A stretch of 64,000 nucleotides of DNA from Cardinalis cardinalis. Taxonomy: Eukaryota > Chordata > Aves > Passeriformes > Cardinalidae. Numbering within the stretch: position 1 is the first letter of the stretch; each line of letters begins with the position of its first letter. Below, piece after piece: positions 11,901-22,345 of this stretch. The notes under the pieces were generated by a model that saw only the letters and a program-made list of their open reading frames with translations, was not told where the DNA came from and did not search any database. Both the position numbers and the translations under genes were made by a program. The stretch spans positions 953,142 through 1,017,141 of the forward strand of contig JACDOX010000018.1 in NCBI GenBank assembly GCA_014549065.1. Reading direction: 5' to 3'.

Positions 11901-14900
11901 CTGCAGATCCTCCTTTTTTACTTCAGTAATATTCAAAGTTGTTTCTTCATAGTATACTTGCTCATGATCATCAAAACTAATAGAAAGAGAAAGGGAAAGA
12001 GATGGTACCATTGGTTTCAATNGCTAGGCACAGTTTGTGTAGAAGAAAGATTATTCTGTGTTATGTGGACTTACAAATGAGTTTCTTCNTGAAATCTTGA
12101 ACAAACAAGGCTTTCCACTGGGATGTTATCCACATCCCATCTGACAGCAGCCAGTGGCTGTTTCTTAATCCCCAGGCGGGCCTGACATTTCAGAGACAAA
12201 GCAGCACCTAATCAAGATACAGAGATGTAAACATTCCTTGATGAAAAACAAGGAAAATTATATTTTCCTCAGAACATCTTTCCCTACAAATCTTCACAGA
12301 ACTTGTGAGTTTTATCATAACAATTTTGACATATTTTTCTGAACTACTGCTGACAAAATGATACATAGAAGAGACAAAAAGAAATAACAGGAATTTTCAG
12401 CAAATGATCTAATAGCACACCAAAGATTACAAAAGGAATTATTTATATTTATTATGATGAAGACAATATACCCTTAACTTGTGATGCTTGACAAATATAA
12501 TCAGCTAGTGAGGAACATAGAATAGATATGGATGTTAACACACAAATNTACGCATAAATAATCTAATTAAATTTCAGTATCTATTATTTTGCGACTTGTG
12601 TGCANCCTTATCTTGGATTTTATTCAAGCTGGACAAAAGTAAAGGAAGCCAGTCCAAGCAAAACTAAAACAGGAGATTACTCATTAAATATTCCCTATTA
12701 GGAAATATTTATTCCAAAGTAAGGGTCACCATTGCACCAAAAGAAAGTATAATTTAAGCATGTTAAATTGTTTCCATGTAAGTCTGCATCTAAGCAGATC
12801 TTAGATAAGAATATTAAATCTTATGGTTAGATCATTAATTGGTATTAGGGAGCACAGGGAAATCTCTTCATTTTTGCAAACAGGAAAACTAGAACCAGTA
12901 CAGCAATTGGGTTTCAAATGCAAAGTGAATTTTCTCTGTGTAAGCACTATCAGAGTGACAGGCAGAGCCCACAGAGCACTGGGCACTGACCATCTCACTG
13001 GAGGAAGCTTGTCNTCGAGCAGAGACCATCTAATTTCTGAGCAACAAAACAAATGNGAGAAAGAGGAATTAAATAATGGGAATGTGAGTCAACTGACAAC
13101 NCTCTGAACCCAGCACAGGATACAGAGGGGACTGTGGACCCCTGCAGTGTCTGCTGCCTTAGCAGTTTTGCTGTAGGACAGAAGCAGAGGAGTGGTAGGT
13201 ACAATCCCTTCTCCCACTGGCCCACAGCTTCACCCCACTTGCCCTGGCATACAGATCCTGGATTACCAGTTTAGATTTCTGATGGGTTTAGTCTCTTGCT
13301 GGAGAGCTCCACCTTTCTCNCTGACTGCAGACAAACTCCAGACAGCTCTCACTCCTACCAGGAAGACCTTGTCCTGATGGTGCAAGCTAACCAGGATGAA
13401 TGTGAATCTCTGAGAACATCAATAGGACAGCAGGGAGCCAGGAGCAANCCCTGCATCATGGCCTGTCCAACTGCCCTGTCTCAATCCGCTGCTGGGTCCT
13501 GCCCTTCAGCCCTCCCAGATCTTCCAAGCAGGCTGTCTGATCACTGCTAGCCAGCTTGGGTACGAGACAGGCAGTGCTCCTCAGCCTCAGAGCCAGCAAC
13601 CAGCTCCTTGCTCTCCTTCATCCCTCNACAGGGACACAGGCACTGTCTCCACGTGGGGACTGAAAGCAGCAAGGAGCAACTCCAGCCACAAGAATAGTCC
13701 ATCCTTCCCTCTTAGGGGTACCATCAAGCAGTTTTGAGGGATTTAAGCACAGCCCTCTTTGAAGTGGATGGAAGCTGTCACCTTTCAGCTGAGATGTAAT
13801 GATTCACTCTGTGAATAATCCAAGTGTATTCCAGTGAGAGTAGAACAAGTTAATTAGATCTTCCTAAACTTCACTTAATGCCTAAATAACANATCAGTTA
13901 TATCTAACTTCACACCTCTGCACCTGGAGGGAATTAAATATGGTAAATATTATGGTACAAAACTGTAATGAGAAGTTCCATCATTACATCTTCTTGAANA
14001 TACACATCTTCTAGACCATTACAAAATGTTAATTTAAAAACAAATTAAAATTTGTACTCACCAAGCTCTGCTTCTATTACATCTTCATTCTTTGGAAATA
14101 TGATTTGAGGTGGTAGAGGTGAGTATTTTACTTTAGAAATTCAAGAGGAAAAGAAAGTATGCATTAACAAGTTGTGAAAATGCATTTTGTAAGATAAGAT
14201 TCGTAATCTGTNGAATTAATATTTTATGATCACAAAACAGAATTGCAAACTAACAGTGTTTCACATACCTGTTGGGATCATCTGGTTTTATTCCTACAAC
14301 AAAATATCTCTGGGGAGTATGTACATGTTAATATTTTCAGTATTTATTCCCCATCTATGTACCTTTGTACATAGAAAGTAAGAAAAAAGAAATTAGGTTT
14401 TAAAGTACTGTATTAGCTGCTGAGTGGGGGAAAAAAGCAAGTGCTGTTACAGGCTTGTATGATTTCTCAGCTGTTTTGGGGTTTCTCAACTGTTTTGGAG
14501 TTTTATTAAGAGACATTTGAGAAATTACTCATATCCATTATATGAAATACCTAATACATACTTTTATGCAGTATCTGAACTCCAAACATAATGCTTTTTC
14601 TGATCTGATTACAGAACTGAAGATGCATTTTGAACTTTTGCAAGTTGATGCAATCTGAAACTGTAAATTCCTGTGTGCCATTTCCTGAACACCATCCAAA
14701 TACAAAGCCTTCCAGAGGAGAATGCATCCTAGAGGAAACCCAAAGGCCACACANCTCAGTCATACTGGCTATGTTCATCATCACAGAGACGTAGTAATCA
14801 CTGAGATCCATCCNTTTTCTATTTCTATATATATCTTGTTCGTTTTGTCTCATTAAAGACAAACTTAAAAGTTTTTTCAGTCTTACTATCTAATAAATGT

Positions 14901-17900
14901 TAAATGGTTGAGACAGACCAAGAGGCATTAAGCTGCAGGCCATCAGCACATGACTGATCTAGTGATCACCAGACAGTCCTCACTAGCCACAGATTCTGCT
15001 GCCCTCAATAAACAGAAAGCAGAGCATAGTGGCATTCCACTGAGGAGATCCTTCCTTTCAGAAATGTGCTACCAGAGAACACTATCAACCACAGCATCTA
15101 ACCAGAGTTATCAGAATCTTTTAAACAAAAATTTGAATGAGACCAGGTCTGACTTTACCCCATCTTGCTCTATGTGGGTGACCATCCACAAAATTCATCT
15201 AAGAAAGCTGATGAAATCTTAAATAAGATGATAAAACAAACCAACCAAAATGCTTTCCCTTTTTAATGTACAAAGGAGCTTCCTTTGCCCTAAGTTTACA
15301 TTAGTCTTTTAATCTTAGCAAGCTACAGAATTATTGTCTTACCCCCACTTATGAAAATTCTTGTTGCTGATACATTAAACACATTTCCTTTATGGGTATA
15401 AATAAACTGACAAGTATAGTAACCATCATCCTCCCTTCTTGGATTCTCAATATAAATATATTTCTCTTTCTTGAAGTATCTCTGTCCCTGAAGAGGTTTG
15501 CAGTCCTGGAAAAGAAAAATATGTTTGGTTGCAAAGAGCTTTTCAGTATTTTGACCTACATTGGCACTATCAGGGTTTTATTTACCTTATACCACTGGAC
15601 AATAGTAGCATTCTTATAGTTATCAATGGTAGGACAAACAATTTTTCCTCTTCGAGTGTCATTTGGGTAACGAATCCGACTTGGGAAACATTCTCCTGGC
15701 TTGTATGAATGCACTTGCACACTCACATTGTATGACTTTGTGCGATTACTTGAGCTTCAAAAATGGAATAAGGTATGTCAGTGACTGCATTTTTACATGG
15801 AATATATCAATGTTTATAACAAATGTGTATCATTCTATAAACATGTGGATGATTATTGTATTTCAGTCGCAGCTTGGTTTTAATGATCTGCCATAAAAAT
15901 AGCAGTTGCAGGGTGAAAACTTATAAAAATGTCCAAAAATTTAATTAGAATGTATTATCAAAACATATATTCTTGCCAGTCTTGCACCTTTCACTTTCCA
16001 TGTGGCACTTACAAATGTGTTACACAAGTGTAGTTTCCAGAATCCTCTCTAGAAGTTGGCAGAAACCAAAGAAATCGTTCTATGGAAAACACTCGTGATC
16101 CCTCCTCTTCCGCAGGAATTCTTTTGTGAGTATCTGTGCGATACCAGGTGATGTTCACTGATGAAGTCCATTTGGGACCTTTTANAACTAAGGCCTCACC
16201 TTCCATAGAATCAACTGCAATTGAGCAAAAGATTAAAATCTCAGATAAATTAAACCTTTGTCCGCTGAGACAGAGAACTTGGCATTCTTGGATCAGTGGG
16301 CCAGCCATGTCCCTCTACCCTCCCTGAGCTTTTGGAGACGATACACAGAAAGCTTATTTTCACTAGATGGTTTTTCAACAAAAATTTTGTTTACATTGAG
16401 TTATGGAGCCATTTGTTTCCAAAAACAGTAACTAATGTGGGAGGCACAAATAAACAAACAGATCCCTAGGTTCTAAGTGGAGACACAGTAAAAAACAAGA
16501 GGATGTAATTGAAAAAATAGTGATTTCTTACAATGAGTTTATTATGTAAATCTTTGCCTAAAATACTGGTTTTATTCAAAAAATTAATTAAAAGAAAGAA
16601 AAATACTGGCTTTAATATATTTATCTTTTCTTACTTCAATATAATGAANNNNNNNNNNNNNNNNNNNNNNNNNNNNNNNNNNNNNNNNNNNNNNNNNNNN
16701 NNNNNNNNNNNNNNNNNNNNNNNNNNNNNNNNNNNNNNNNNNNNNNNNNNNNNNNNNNNNNNNNNNNNNNNNNNNNNNNNNNNNNNNNNNNNNNNNNNNN
16801 NNNNNNNNNNNNNNNNNNNNNNNNNNNNNNNNNNNNNNNNNNNNNNNNNNNNNNNNNNNNNNNNNNNNNNNNNNNNNNNNNNNNNNNNNNNNNNNNNNNN
16901 NNNNNNNNNNNNNNNNNNNNNNNNNNNNNNNNNNNNNNNNNNNNNNNNNNNNNNNNNNNNNNNNNNNNNNNNNNNNNNNNNNNNNNNNNNNNNNNNNNNN
17001 NNNNNNNNTACTTTTGAATACTGAAATTGGCCCAGAGAAACGAGAATCAAGCAATTTTGACAAATACTTAAGTGCTCAGGTACCTGAATAATGTACGGGC
17101 CACTGAAAACAAACAATCTGGAAGTTTAAATGCATTCTAAGAAACAAAAGATGGGAGTATGAGCAAGGATGGTGACAGAACAAAGATTGGGATTGGCAGA
17201 GGAGCTGCAGTAGATAAAGGAGCATGAAAATGAGAGTAGATAGCCAAACAGCTAACCAAAACAGACAGTGTCTATCAAAACTGACACTTTGCAATGGTGG
17301 CTTTAGAAATGTAGGTGCACAAATCAGGAGGTAAGAGTCTCTACATGATGGACACTTCTGCTCTCATTCTTTCTAAAGAAGTGGTCCATCTCCACTGACA
17401 TCGTCATCTCCCTTACTAATTNGGGGCTCCTAAATTAGCCAGCTATGAGTATGAGGAACCCCAAGCCCATAATTTTAACAGTTTTCCCACCCACAAGCCT
17501 TGCAAAGACACTGGGGCGTATCGGGGGGTGGTCAGAAAATGCAACATTGCCCCACCTAAGGTAGAACACATTGGAAATACAGATTTCTTTGAGGAAAAAC
17601 AGTGTGGAGAGGGAAGACATTGAAAAAGAAAGGCCTCATTTTAACTCAATGGCATCCATGAAAATAATTTTGGCAAATTCTTCAGCAGAATTTGGCATCT
17701 TAATAAATATTCTTTGCCTGAATCTTAGCATTCCTATTGTAAAACTGACAATATGGAGAAATATTTAGAGATCACATCTTACAGAATTTTTCAGATAAAT
17801 GAGCATCTCAGCTCAAGAATAGAAATACATGAGCACTGTCCAACACNGTGTCCCTGGTCAGCACTATATAGCGGAGTCAGTAGAGCTGGCCCATCATAAA

Positions 17901-18449
17901 TAGTTTACTGCTCTGGACATTCCCCCTGTGCAGGGAAACATTATTGTTACACTGCATTTTTCAGTTAACACCCCCAAATTTAGGACATTAAAGGGCATTT
18001 CTGTGNAGGACAGCACCCATTTACACCCCTGATTCAGCAGGGTGCACATGCATACATGCTGCTNAGTGCAATTAAAGCATGTTCTTGGAGTTTGTGCCCT
18101 GCTGGGAACTGGAGCACCAGCTACTCCCAAATTCTTTCAAGAAGATCCTTTTCTTTCTGCTTGCAGAGGTGCTAAGTGGCAGAAGTTGAAACTAGACTTG
18201 CTGTCATAGAAATGGACAGTGTTTGGTGCATTTTAATATACATTAAAAGCTAGATTTTAAGTTGTGATTTCTGGCTTGAGGTGAACTCGCTAGGTTTAAA
18301 AATAAAACCACCAATTTGGAAACAGCCTACGCATTTGTACAGAACAAACCTTATCAGAAAATATTTTTAAAGTGTGGCTTACATGTTTCAGATGTCATGG
18401 AAACCGAGAGGAAGGTAGATAGGAGGATCAAATCTGTAAGCCCCGTCAT
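2626..18449 (-). CDS. IL1RL1: IL1RL1 (ST2), IL-33 receptor chain, ten coding exons
   Basis: Single-pass membrane receptor that binds IL-33 and, with IL1RAP, signals through its cytoplasmic TIR domain (family knowledge). Coding exons, in transcript order: 18449-18383, 16214-16013, 15754-15586, 15505-15343, 14130-14062, 12207-12075, 11976-11819, 7118-6975, 5013-4855, 2972-2626. All joins are GT-AG and phase-consistent, giving 1611 nt (536 aa plus stop) against 556 aa in human. Order: signal peptide (1-22), three Ig domains (about 23-320), membrane helix (about 325-345), TIR (about 369-520). ST2-specific matches include CPTIDNYKNAT in Ig2, ENKCGYKLCIYGRD in TIR box 2, and NSKFWKQVRYHMP in box 3. 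Oddities: the usual Ig1 B-strand cysteine reads as glycine (residue 35), the C-terminal tail is short, and intron 1 holds a 360-base assembly gap. It lies downstream of IL1RL2 in the same orientation, as in mammals. Confidence 0.93.
2973..4854 (-). other. IL1RL1 intron 9
   Basis: About 1.9 kb between the two TIR exons. Nothing coding; holds the perfect hairpin at 4074-4112. Confidence 0.8.
4074..4112. repeat. Perfect inverted repeat, 16-base arms
   Basis: Arms 4074-4089 (CTTCTCTCTCTGTCAG) and 4097-4112 are exact reverse complements around a 7-base loop. In IL1RL1 intron 9. Confidence 0.97.
4855..5013 (-). CDS. IL1RL1: IL1RL1 exon 9: TIR domain, boxes 1 and 2
   Basis: 159 nt, phase 1 in and out. 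TIR box 1 is DGKIYDAYVIYPKN; box 2 is GYKLCIYGRDICPGE, preceded by FVYQIMPDILENKC. This is very close to human ST2 (LYDAYVVYPRN; CGYTLCIYGRDMLPGE). One CAN codon is ambiguous (His or Gln). The proline of the BB loop, needed for adaptor contact in this family, is present. Confidence 0.95.
5678..6082 (+). mobile_element. CR1 3' end
   Basis: In IL1RL1 intron 8. Plus-strand CR1 order: GGAGAAGAGAAGGCTC, GACAGGACAAGAGG, GGAAGAATTTCTTC, TCCCTGGAGATGTTTAAG, then the diagnostic end repeats GATTCTGTGAATCTGTGATTC. The short open reading frame inside is a degraded element frame, not a host gene. Confidence 0.85.
6975..7118 (-). CDS. IL1RL1: IL1RL1 exon 8: transmembrane segment
   Basis: 144 nt, the same length as the IL1RL2 transmembrane exon; phase 1 in and out. 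Encodes a single helix of about 20 residues (VLLITGSLVLLGAIALSVIL) and the juxtamembrane motif FRVDIVLLYRE, the family's FKIDIVLWYR; residues 321-369. Donor GATG|GTAAGT. Confidence 0.93.
7765..7960 (+). mobile_element. CR1 fragment
   Basis: In IL1RL1 intron 7. Contains GTGGTAAAACAGT, GGATTGCCCAGA and CCCATCCCTGGAAGTGTTCC in CR1 order. The 3' terminal repeats are missing or decayed. Confidence 0.7.
10105..10330 (+). mobile_element. CR1 3' end
   Basis: Also in IL1RL1 intron 7. GAAGAAATTCTTTCC, AACAGGTTGCCCAGAGAAG, GGTTCCTTCCAACCCAAACC and terminal ATGATTCCATGATTC mark a CR1 3' end in plus orientation. Less diverged than the copy at 7765. Confidence 0.88.
11099..11701 (+). mobile_element. Probable solo LTR in IL1RL1 intron 7
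   Basis: A GC-richer block of about 600 bases unlike its AT-rich surroundings, with a plus-strand AATAAA at 11655-11660 about 40 bases before a plausible CA end, as in retroviral LTRs. No flanking coding remains and no certain target duplication. It lies just downstream of the ST2 Ig3 exon. The long open frames on both strands carry several n bases and no recognisable protein motif. Confidence 0.45.
11693..11698 (-). terminator. Intronic AATAAA that could end a soluble ST2 transcript
   Basis: Minus-strand AATAAA about 120 nt downstream of the Ig3 exon donor at 11819. It sits in the terminal part of the plus-strand LTR-like repeat at 11099-11701. Use of this site with intron read-through would give a receptor ending after Ig3 with tail GRIFSF. 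Mammalian soluble ST2 also ends just after Ig3, by alternative 3' processing. No transcript evidence is available here. Confidence 0.3.
11819..11976 (-). CDS. IL1RL1: IL1RL1 exon 7: second half of Ig3
   Basis: 158 nt, phase 2 in and phase 1 out. Encodes LNITEVKKEDLQSNFTCIAL (human LRIADVKEEDLLLQYDCLAL), closing Ig3; residues 268-321. The acceptor has a long pyrimidine tract. Reading past the donor adds only GRIFSF and a stop, with an AATAAA on this strand about 120 nt further (11693-11698), a layout that could yield a soluble receptor. Confidence 0.92.
12075..12207 (-). CDS. IL1RL1: IL1RL1 exon 6: first half of Ig3
   Basis: 133 nt, phase 1 in and phase 2 out at CATTT|GTAAGT. Encodes the B-strand cysteine in LSLKCQA and the core tryptophan in LAAVRWDVDN (human FLAAVLWQLN); residues 224-268. 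One ambiguous base lies near 12089. Confidence 0.9.
12208..14061 (-). other. IL1RL1 intron 5
   Basis: About 1.85 kb. The 12800-13560 part is less AT-rich and has overlapping open frames on both strands, but no recognisable protein motif or splice pair. I see no other feature. Confidence 0.6.
14062..14130 (-). CDS. IL1RL1: IL1RL1 exon 5: Ig2-Ig3 hinge
   Basis: Short 69-nt exon, phase 1 in and out, acceptor TTTCTAAAG, donor CTTG|GTGAGT. Encodes a proline-rich hinge, YSPLPPQIIFPKNEDVIEAE, the IL-1R family linker before Ig3. The matching IL1RL2 exon is 66 nt. Confidence 0.88.
15343..15505 (-). CDS. IL1RL1: IL1RL1 exon 4: second half of Ig2
   Basis: 163 nt, phase 0 in and phase 1 out. Begins DCKPLQGQRY (human NCQALQGSRY) and carries the F-strand DDGYYTC; residues 147-201. 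The matching exon of the neighbouring IL1RL2 is also 163 nt, which supports a tandem-duplication origin for the two genes. Confidence 0.93.
15586..15754 (-). CDS. IL1RL1: IL1RL1 exon 3: Ig1-Ig2 link and first half of Ig2
   Basis: 169 nt, phase 2 in and phase 0 out at TATAAG|GTAAAT. Residues 90-146 carry NRTKSYNVSV, then a Cys-containing linker, then KIVCPTIDNY and the Ig tryptophan in VQWYK. This matches human ST2 (NRTGYANVTI, KIYCPTIDLY). Sequons NRT, NVS, NDT and NAT suggest heavy glycosylation. Confidence 0.92.
16013..16214 (-). CDS. IL1RL1: IL1RL1 exon 2: Ig domain 1
   Basis: Acceptor CAATTGCAG, donor CATTT|GTAAGT, 202 nt, phase 1 in and phase 2 out. Carries the Ig core NITWY and the F-strand motif EDSGNYTC; residues 23-90. 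The ST2 pattern EALIVRCP is here EALV-x-KGP: the B-strand cysteine codon reads GGT (16177-16179), next to an ambiguous base at 16185. N-glycosylation sequons NIT and NYT are present. Confidence 0.92.
16649..17008. other. Assembly gap (360 N)
   Basis: An unbroken run of N inside IL1RL1 intron 1, between the signal-peptide exon and the Ig1 exon. Splice phases on either side already join, so no coding exon needs to be hidden here, though an alternative exon could be. Confidence 0.99.
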
Positions 18450-18458
18450 ATTTCTAAA
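18383..18458 (-). CDS. IL1RL1: IL1RL1 coding exon 1: start codon and signal peptide
   Basis: The exon follows a pyrimidine-rich acceptor ending TTCCTAG. It has 9 nt before ATG (A at 18449) and ends at an ACAT|GTAAGC donor. It encodes a hydrophobic leader beginning MTGLTDLILLSTFLSVS, a typical signal peptide, and ends in phase 1. That is exactly the phase the Ig1 exon at 16214 needs, which is why I chose this start. The acceptor implies at least one upstream exon. The nine leader bases are in frame and open, so the start could lie further upstream (see 19305-19454). Confidence 0.8.
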
Positions 18459-19304
18459 CTAGGAAGAAAAAACATTGATATCTTAGAATATACTCTGACT
18501 GTATCAGTAAGGCTGCATCAATGTACATTAGAAAACTGAACAGAAAATGATATCATGCAGTGATAAACTGCATCATGTGAGCTGCTGTGTACAGTGTGTG
18601 CAGCAGTTTTGCANCTTTGAGGTGAAGTTATTTATTCTATCACCATTGAAACTACAGTTATGACTTAGTTTAGTGGGAGTCAGGGAATTGCTTTGTCATG
18701 GTGCTCCTCAGACAGAAGCCTCTCTTAACTTNCTTGTTTTTTTTAAAAGGAAGATAAATGTACATTGCATTCTCTTCACAGTCAAGTGCAGAGAAACTGT
18801 ACCCCAACTTAGAAAAGGACAGATCCTGGGTTTGAAAATGTGTNTCCTGGTTTTGAATTAAGGTTACATCCAACCAATTGCTTAGATGCACAATACTTTT
18901 TTGTCTTTTTATGAAAGGGGAGTAATCTTCAGTGACAGCTTCTCTAGGTAAGTGTTGAGCAGTAAAATCAAAACCAGGTGAGTGTCATGAACAACACNAA
19001 GCTGAAGGGGAACTGAAGAAATGGACTGGAAAGGAAGGTAAAGGAGCATAATATTGCACTTCGCTAACAGCAGCAGGGNAGATCCTGTATCTCACTTATA
19101 TTTTCATTTGTCTAACTGATACACACCAGCTGTAATTCGTGGTGTGGCTCAAGAACTCTCCAGCAAACCCCTTTATTTGAAAAAACTGACTATTTGATCA
19201 TGGGTGTCAAGCTAATACTAATTCCTGACCTAATCCAGGAATATCTCAGGAGACAGAAGGCATGCAACCCAACTATACTAGGTAATTATAAACATTCTAC
19301 TTAC

Positions 19305-19454
19305 CATGAAAAACCTTGAATGCAGTTCTTCACTGCAGATCACAGAGCAGTGGGTTCTATTGTCATGTATGAGTGAGCAGCAGCCACTGGGTCCTACAGA
19401 CAGTAGACAAGTTATTTTCAAGAGAAATGAAGCCAGAAAGAAAATATAATTCAT
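19305..19454 (-). CDS. Candidate alternative upstream coding exon of IL1RL1
   Basis: On the minus strand, an acceptor-like CTATCTGCAAG is followed at once by ATG (19454) and 50 open codons, ending at a strong donor TTCATG|GTAAGT. The first residues, MNYIFFLASFLLKITCLLS, look like a signal peptide or anchor. The exon ends in phase 0, so splicing to the acceptor at 18458 gives Phe-Arg-Asn and then the normal ATG in the same frame, extending ST2 by 53 residues. It cannot splice directly to the Ig1 exon, which needs phase 1. It may instead be untranslated, or chance. Confidence 0.3.
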
Positions 19455-22212
19455 CTTGCAGATAGTGAGGATAAGGGGAGTAGTAAAAAACAGGCAAGAA
19501 ATTTTAAGTACTGTCGTCACACTTACAGCAAAGAATTTTTATTTCAGTGCCAAAAACTTTCAGACTAAATAAACATGGGCAAGACTTATCAAGTCCTGTG
19601 TTTTTGCCAAGTCTGAAATTCAGAGCAAACTCCGTTTTGAGCTTTCAGAAGTATCATCAGCTTTGTATTGAAATGGAAAGTTTCTTCTTTTAGAAGGTTT
19701 AATAATATCCAGAGGGTTATTCTTAACCTCTGAAAAAACAATAACAAAACTTAGTGTTCGAAGAGAAAAGTGTGAGAATTTCATTGCAGGTATTGTGCAG
19801 GGATATTCCCAGGGATATTCACAAAGATGAGGTTTGGACCAAAAAATGCAGCATCTCAGCATTAACGTCACAGCGAAGCTGATGCCATGCCTTTTACAGG
19901 AAGTGAGTGACCAGTCAGGAGAAATATTGTGTGTAAGGATCTACTTGCTTTCATTCCTGCTGGAGAAAAGCACCACTACAAGTGCAAATCTACTGACTTC
20001 TTTAATTTTAAGGAAACCTTAGGCCCGGTGAACAGATTTTTCGAGGGTACTTTTCAACACTGACATCAAGAGTTTTTCCCTGGAAGGAATGAACAAGGTG
20101 GCCCAGAACAGGGATCAGGAGGGACCTGGGACTGGACAGACCCTTGGGAGAAAAAGACACGTCACAAAATGGCACAATGAAACTGACAGCATCAGCACAG
20201 CAAAGCATTCGTCTTTGTTCATCATTCAGAGCATGAGGCTTGTCCTAGAAGTCATTTCTAACACTAGCAGGCAGCAAAAATATCCAGAATATTCCTTTTC
20301 TACTGGAAGCCTTTTCCCACCAAGTGTTTGGTTTTGTTTCAGCAACTTATTTGCCCCCAACAAGGTATACCAGCAGTTATACTAACTGCCCTTCTATTTT
20401 TTAGAGCTGTCTTAAGTGAGTGATACCTCAGCAAGATGACAAAAACTAAACTGGTTGATTTTTAAAGAAAAATTATTTCATAGACTAAGTTTGGAGTCTT
20501 TCTGAAATGAGGGGTTTTGTCTCATTTGATATTTTATTTGTAAGTGTTTTTTAGGAATTTAGCCACAAGTAATACCACTGTTGGAGACACTGGCAAGTCC
20601 CTTATTACCAGTGCTATTGCAGGCCTAGAAATGGAAGGCTGGTGATCACCAGAAAGTTGCAAGGAGATGTGCTTTCACCATTTTTAAGATACAGCTTTGT
20701 CCAGGAAGGGAGACAGTCAATTACTTGCTCTCACCAACTTTTCTAGCGAGCGCCAGAATGATTCAGGAGTAAGAAATTCATAATTCCCTATCTCCATTCT
20801 TGCCAGCTGTTGCAGTTAGCCTTCTGTTTGCTGAAAAATATGTCTTTGAGAGACCTTACACATACTGGGCTACCAGCCTGCACCAAAAGAATGCAAAATA
20901 TTTGAGCTGAGATGCTCCCTACCAAATGTGATGATTGCTTTATTGAATTTCCCTCNATTTTTAAGTTGCTGTGTACCAGCAGCAGTTCAAGTAGAGTATG
21001 GGGGTTGTGTGTGCGAATATGTACAACACAGAGAGCTCTAATAAAAGAGGAATATTTCCTGAAAATCCAAAGAGCTCATGCAACTGAAAAAGCAGAGTGA
21101 TTTGCATTCTGTTCGCATTTTCCAAAGCAAATTACCTCAATATCAATTGAAACAGAGGTTGCAGGTCTAGACAGAAAGCAGCAAGAGGAGGANTGGTTCT
21201 GCAGTGCCTTTCAGCTCCTTCCTACAGCTTGAAATGACTGCATGGTAGGAGTATAAACCTGAGCTCTGTAAACAAAACTTCAGAGTGGTGCTGGAAAAGC
21301 ACCAGACCCAGAATTTGGGATAACTGTCTGAGTGGGTCAAAACCCAGTTCCTAATGNACCACTGCCAAAGGAAGGTGAGAGAAGGGGGAGCCCACTGTGT
21401 GTCTTGCACAAGCAGTGGTCTGTGGGGCTTAACTCAGTAATTCTCTGAAGGCGGCTGTGTTAGTAAAATATTTCTGCTTTTCTTTCCAAAATTCTGTTTT
21501 CCAACAAAATGTTTATCATACTGTTTATATAAATGACAAAATTAGTATACTAGCATGCTAACAAAACCTGGAAATAGTATCTCAATTTCTACNCAAAAAA
21601 AGGTAACAAACTTTACAATGTAAATATACCATGAAAGAGCAGTTCTATGGAATTTTTTTACAGATATACATCCATACACCTTTTGGAAGTTATTTTCATT
21701 CTTCTATCAAACCAGAAAATCCATTCTGACTGAAAATATCCTATTAAAATTGCAACACTAAAACTGAACTTATTCCAAAACTAGCATTCTTAAGAGTTAA
21801 CAATTACACNAGTTACAGGTGTAGGTGTAAAATGAAGGAATTTCAGCATTAAAGCATAGAATTTCTAGAANTGATATACACATTACTCTAAAAAAATATT
21901 TTTAAGCCCAAAATACATAAATATGCTAAACTCTGAAAAATCAGTTGGGGAGTAAAGTTTTTCTGTGTGTTTGAATAATTAGTAAAAATATATGCCAGGA
22001 AACTGATNGCAAAATCCATTTCTAAATACACTTCACTACAAGGTAAATTTTTGTTACTCCCAACACTATCTGTCAATCATGGAAGCATACCCACTATTTT
22101 AATCAAATATTATTTCTCGAGANAAAGAAGCACATAAGTGAACCGAAATAAACTTTCTTATCAAATACTTCTATTATTTCTGGTTAAATGACAATATAAA
22201 AATTTGACCTAC

Positions 22213-22345
22213 CATTTGGAAAATTCAGAAAGCAGAGAAGAGGCTTGTTCTCTGTGGATGGGTCTTTTGCAGAGATTTCTCTGCTAATCTGGTACCAGAT
22301 ATTACTGTGAGCTCTTTTTATCTGGCTGGGGCAGCTCCTATCTGC
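22213..22345 (-). promoter_or_regulatory. Candidate distal promoter and first exon of IL1RL1
   Basis: The minus strand has a TATA-like AGATAAAAAG (about 22314-22323) with a second GATA motif upstream (CAGATAGG, about 22338-22345). About 100 nt downstream of the TATA-like box is a good donor, CAAATG|GTAGGT, ending a putative noncoding exon at 22213. Mammalian ST2 has a distal promoter controlled by GATA factors, which makes the arrangement plausible. The start site and the exon are inferred, not shown. Confidence 0.35.

Noticed and set aside
16533..17116. Open frames of 159-163 residues over the gap
   Set aside because: They are almost entirely N and carry no information.
17435..17485. Signal-peptide-like MGLGFLILIAG as the ST2 start exon
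   Set aside because: Followed at once by an in-frame stop and wrong phase; the exon at 18383-18458 fits in phase and splice sites.
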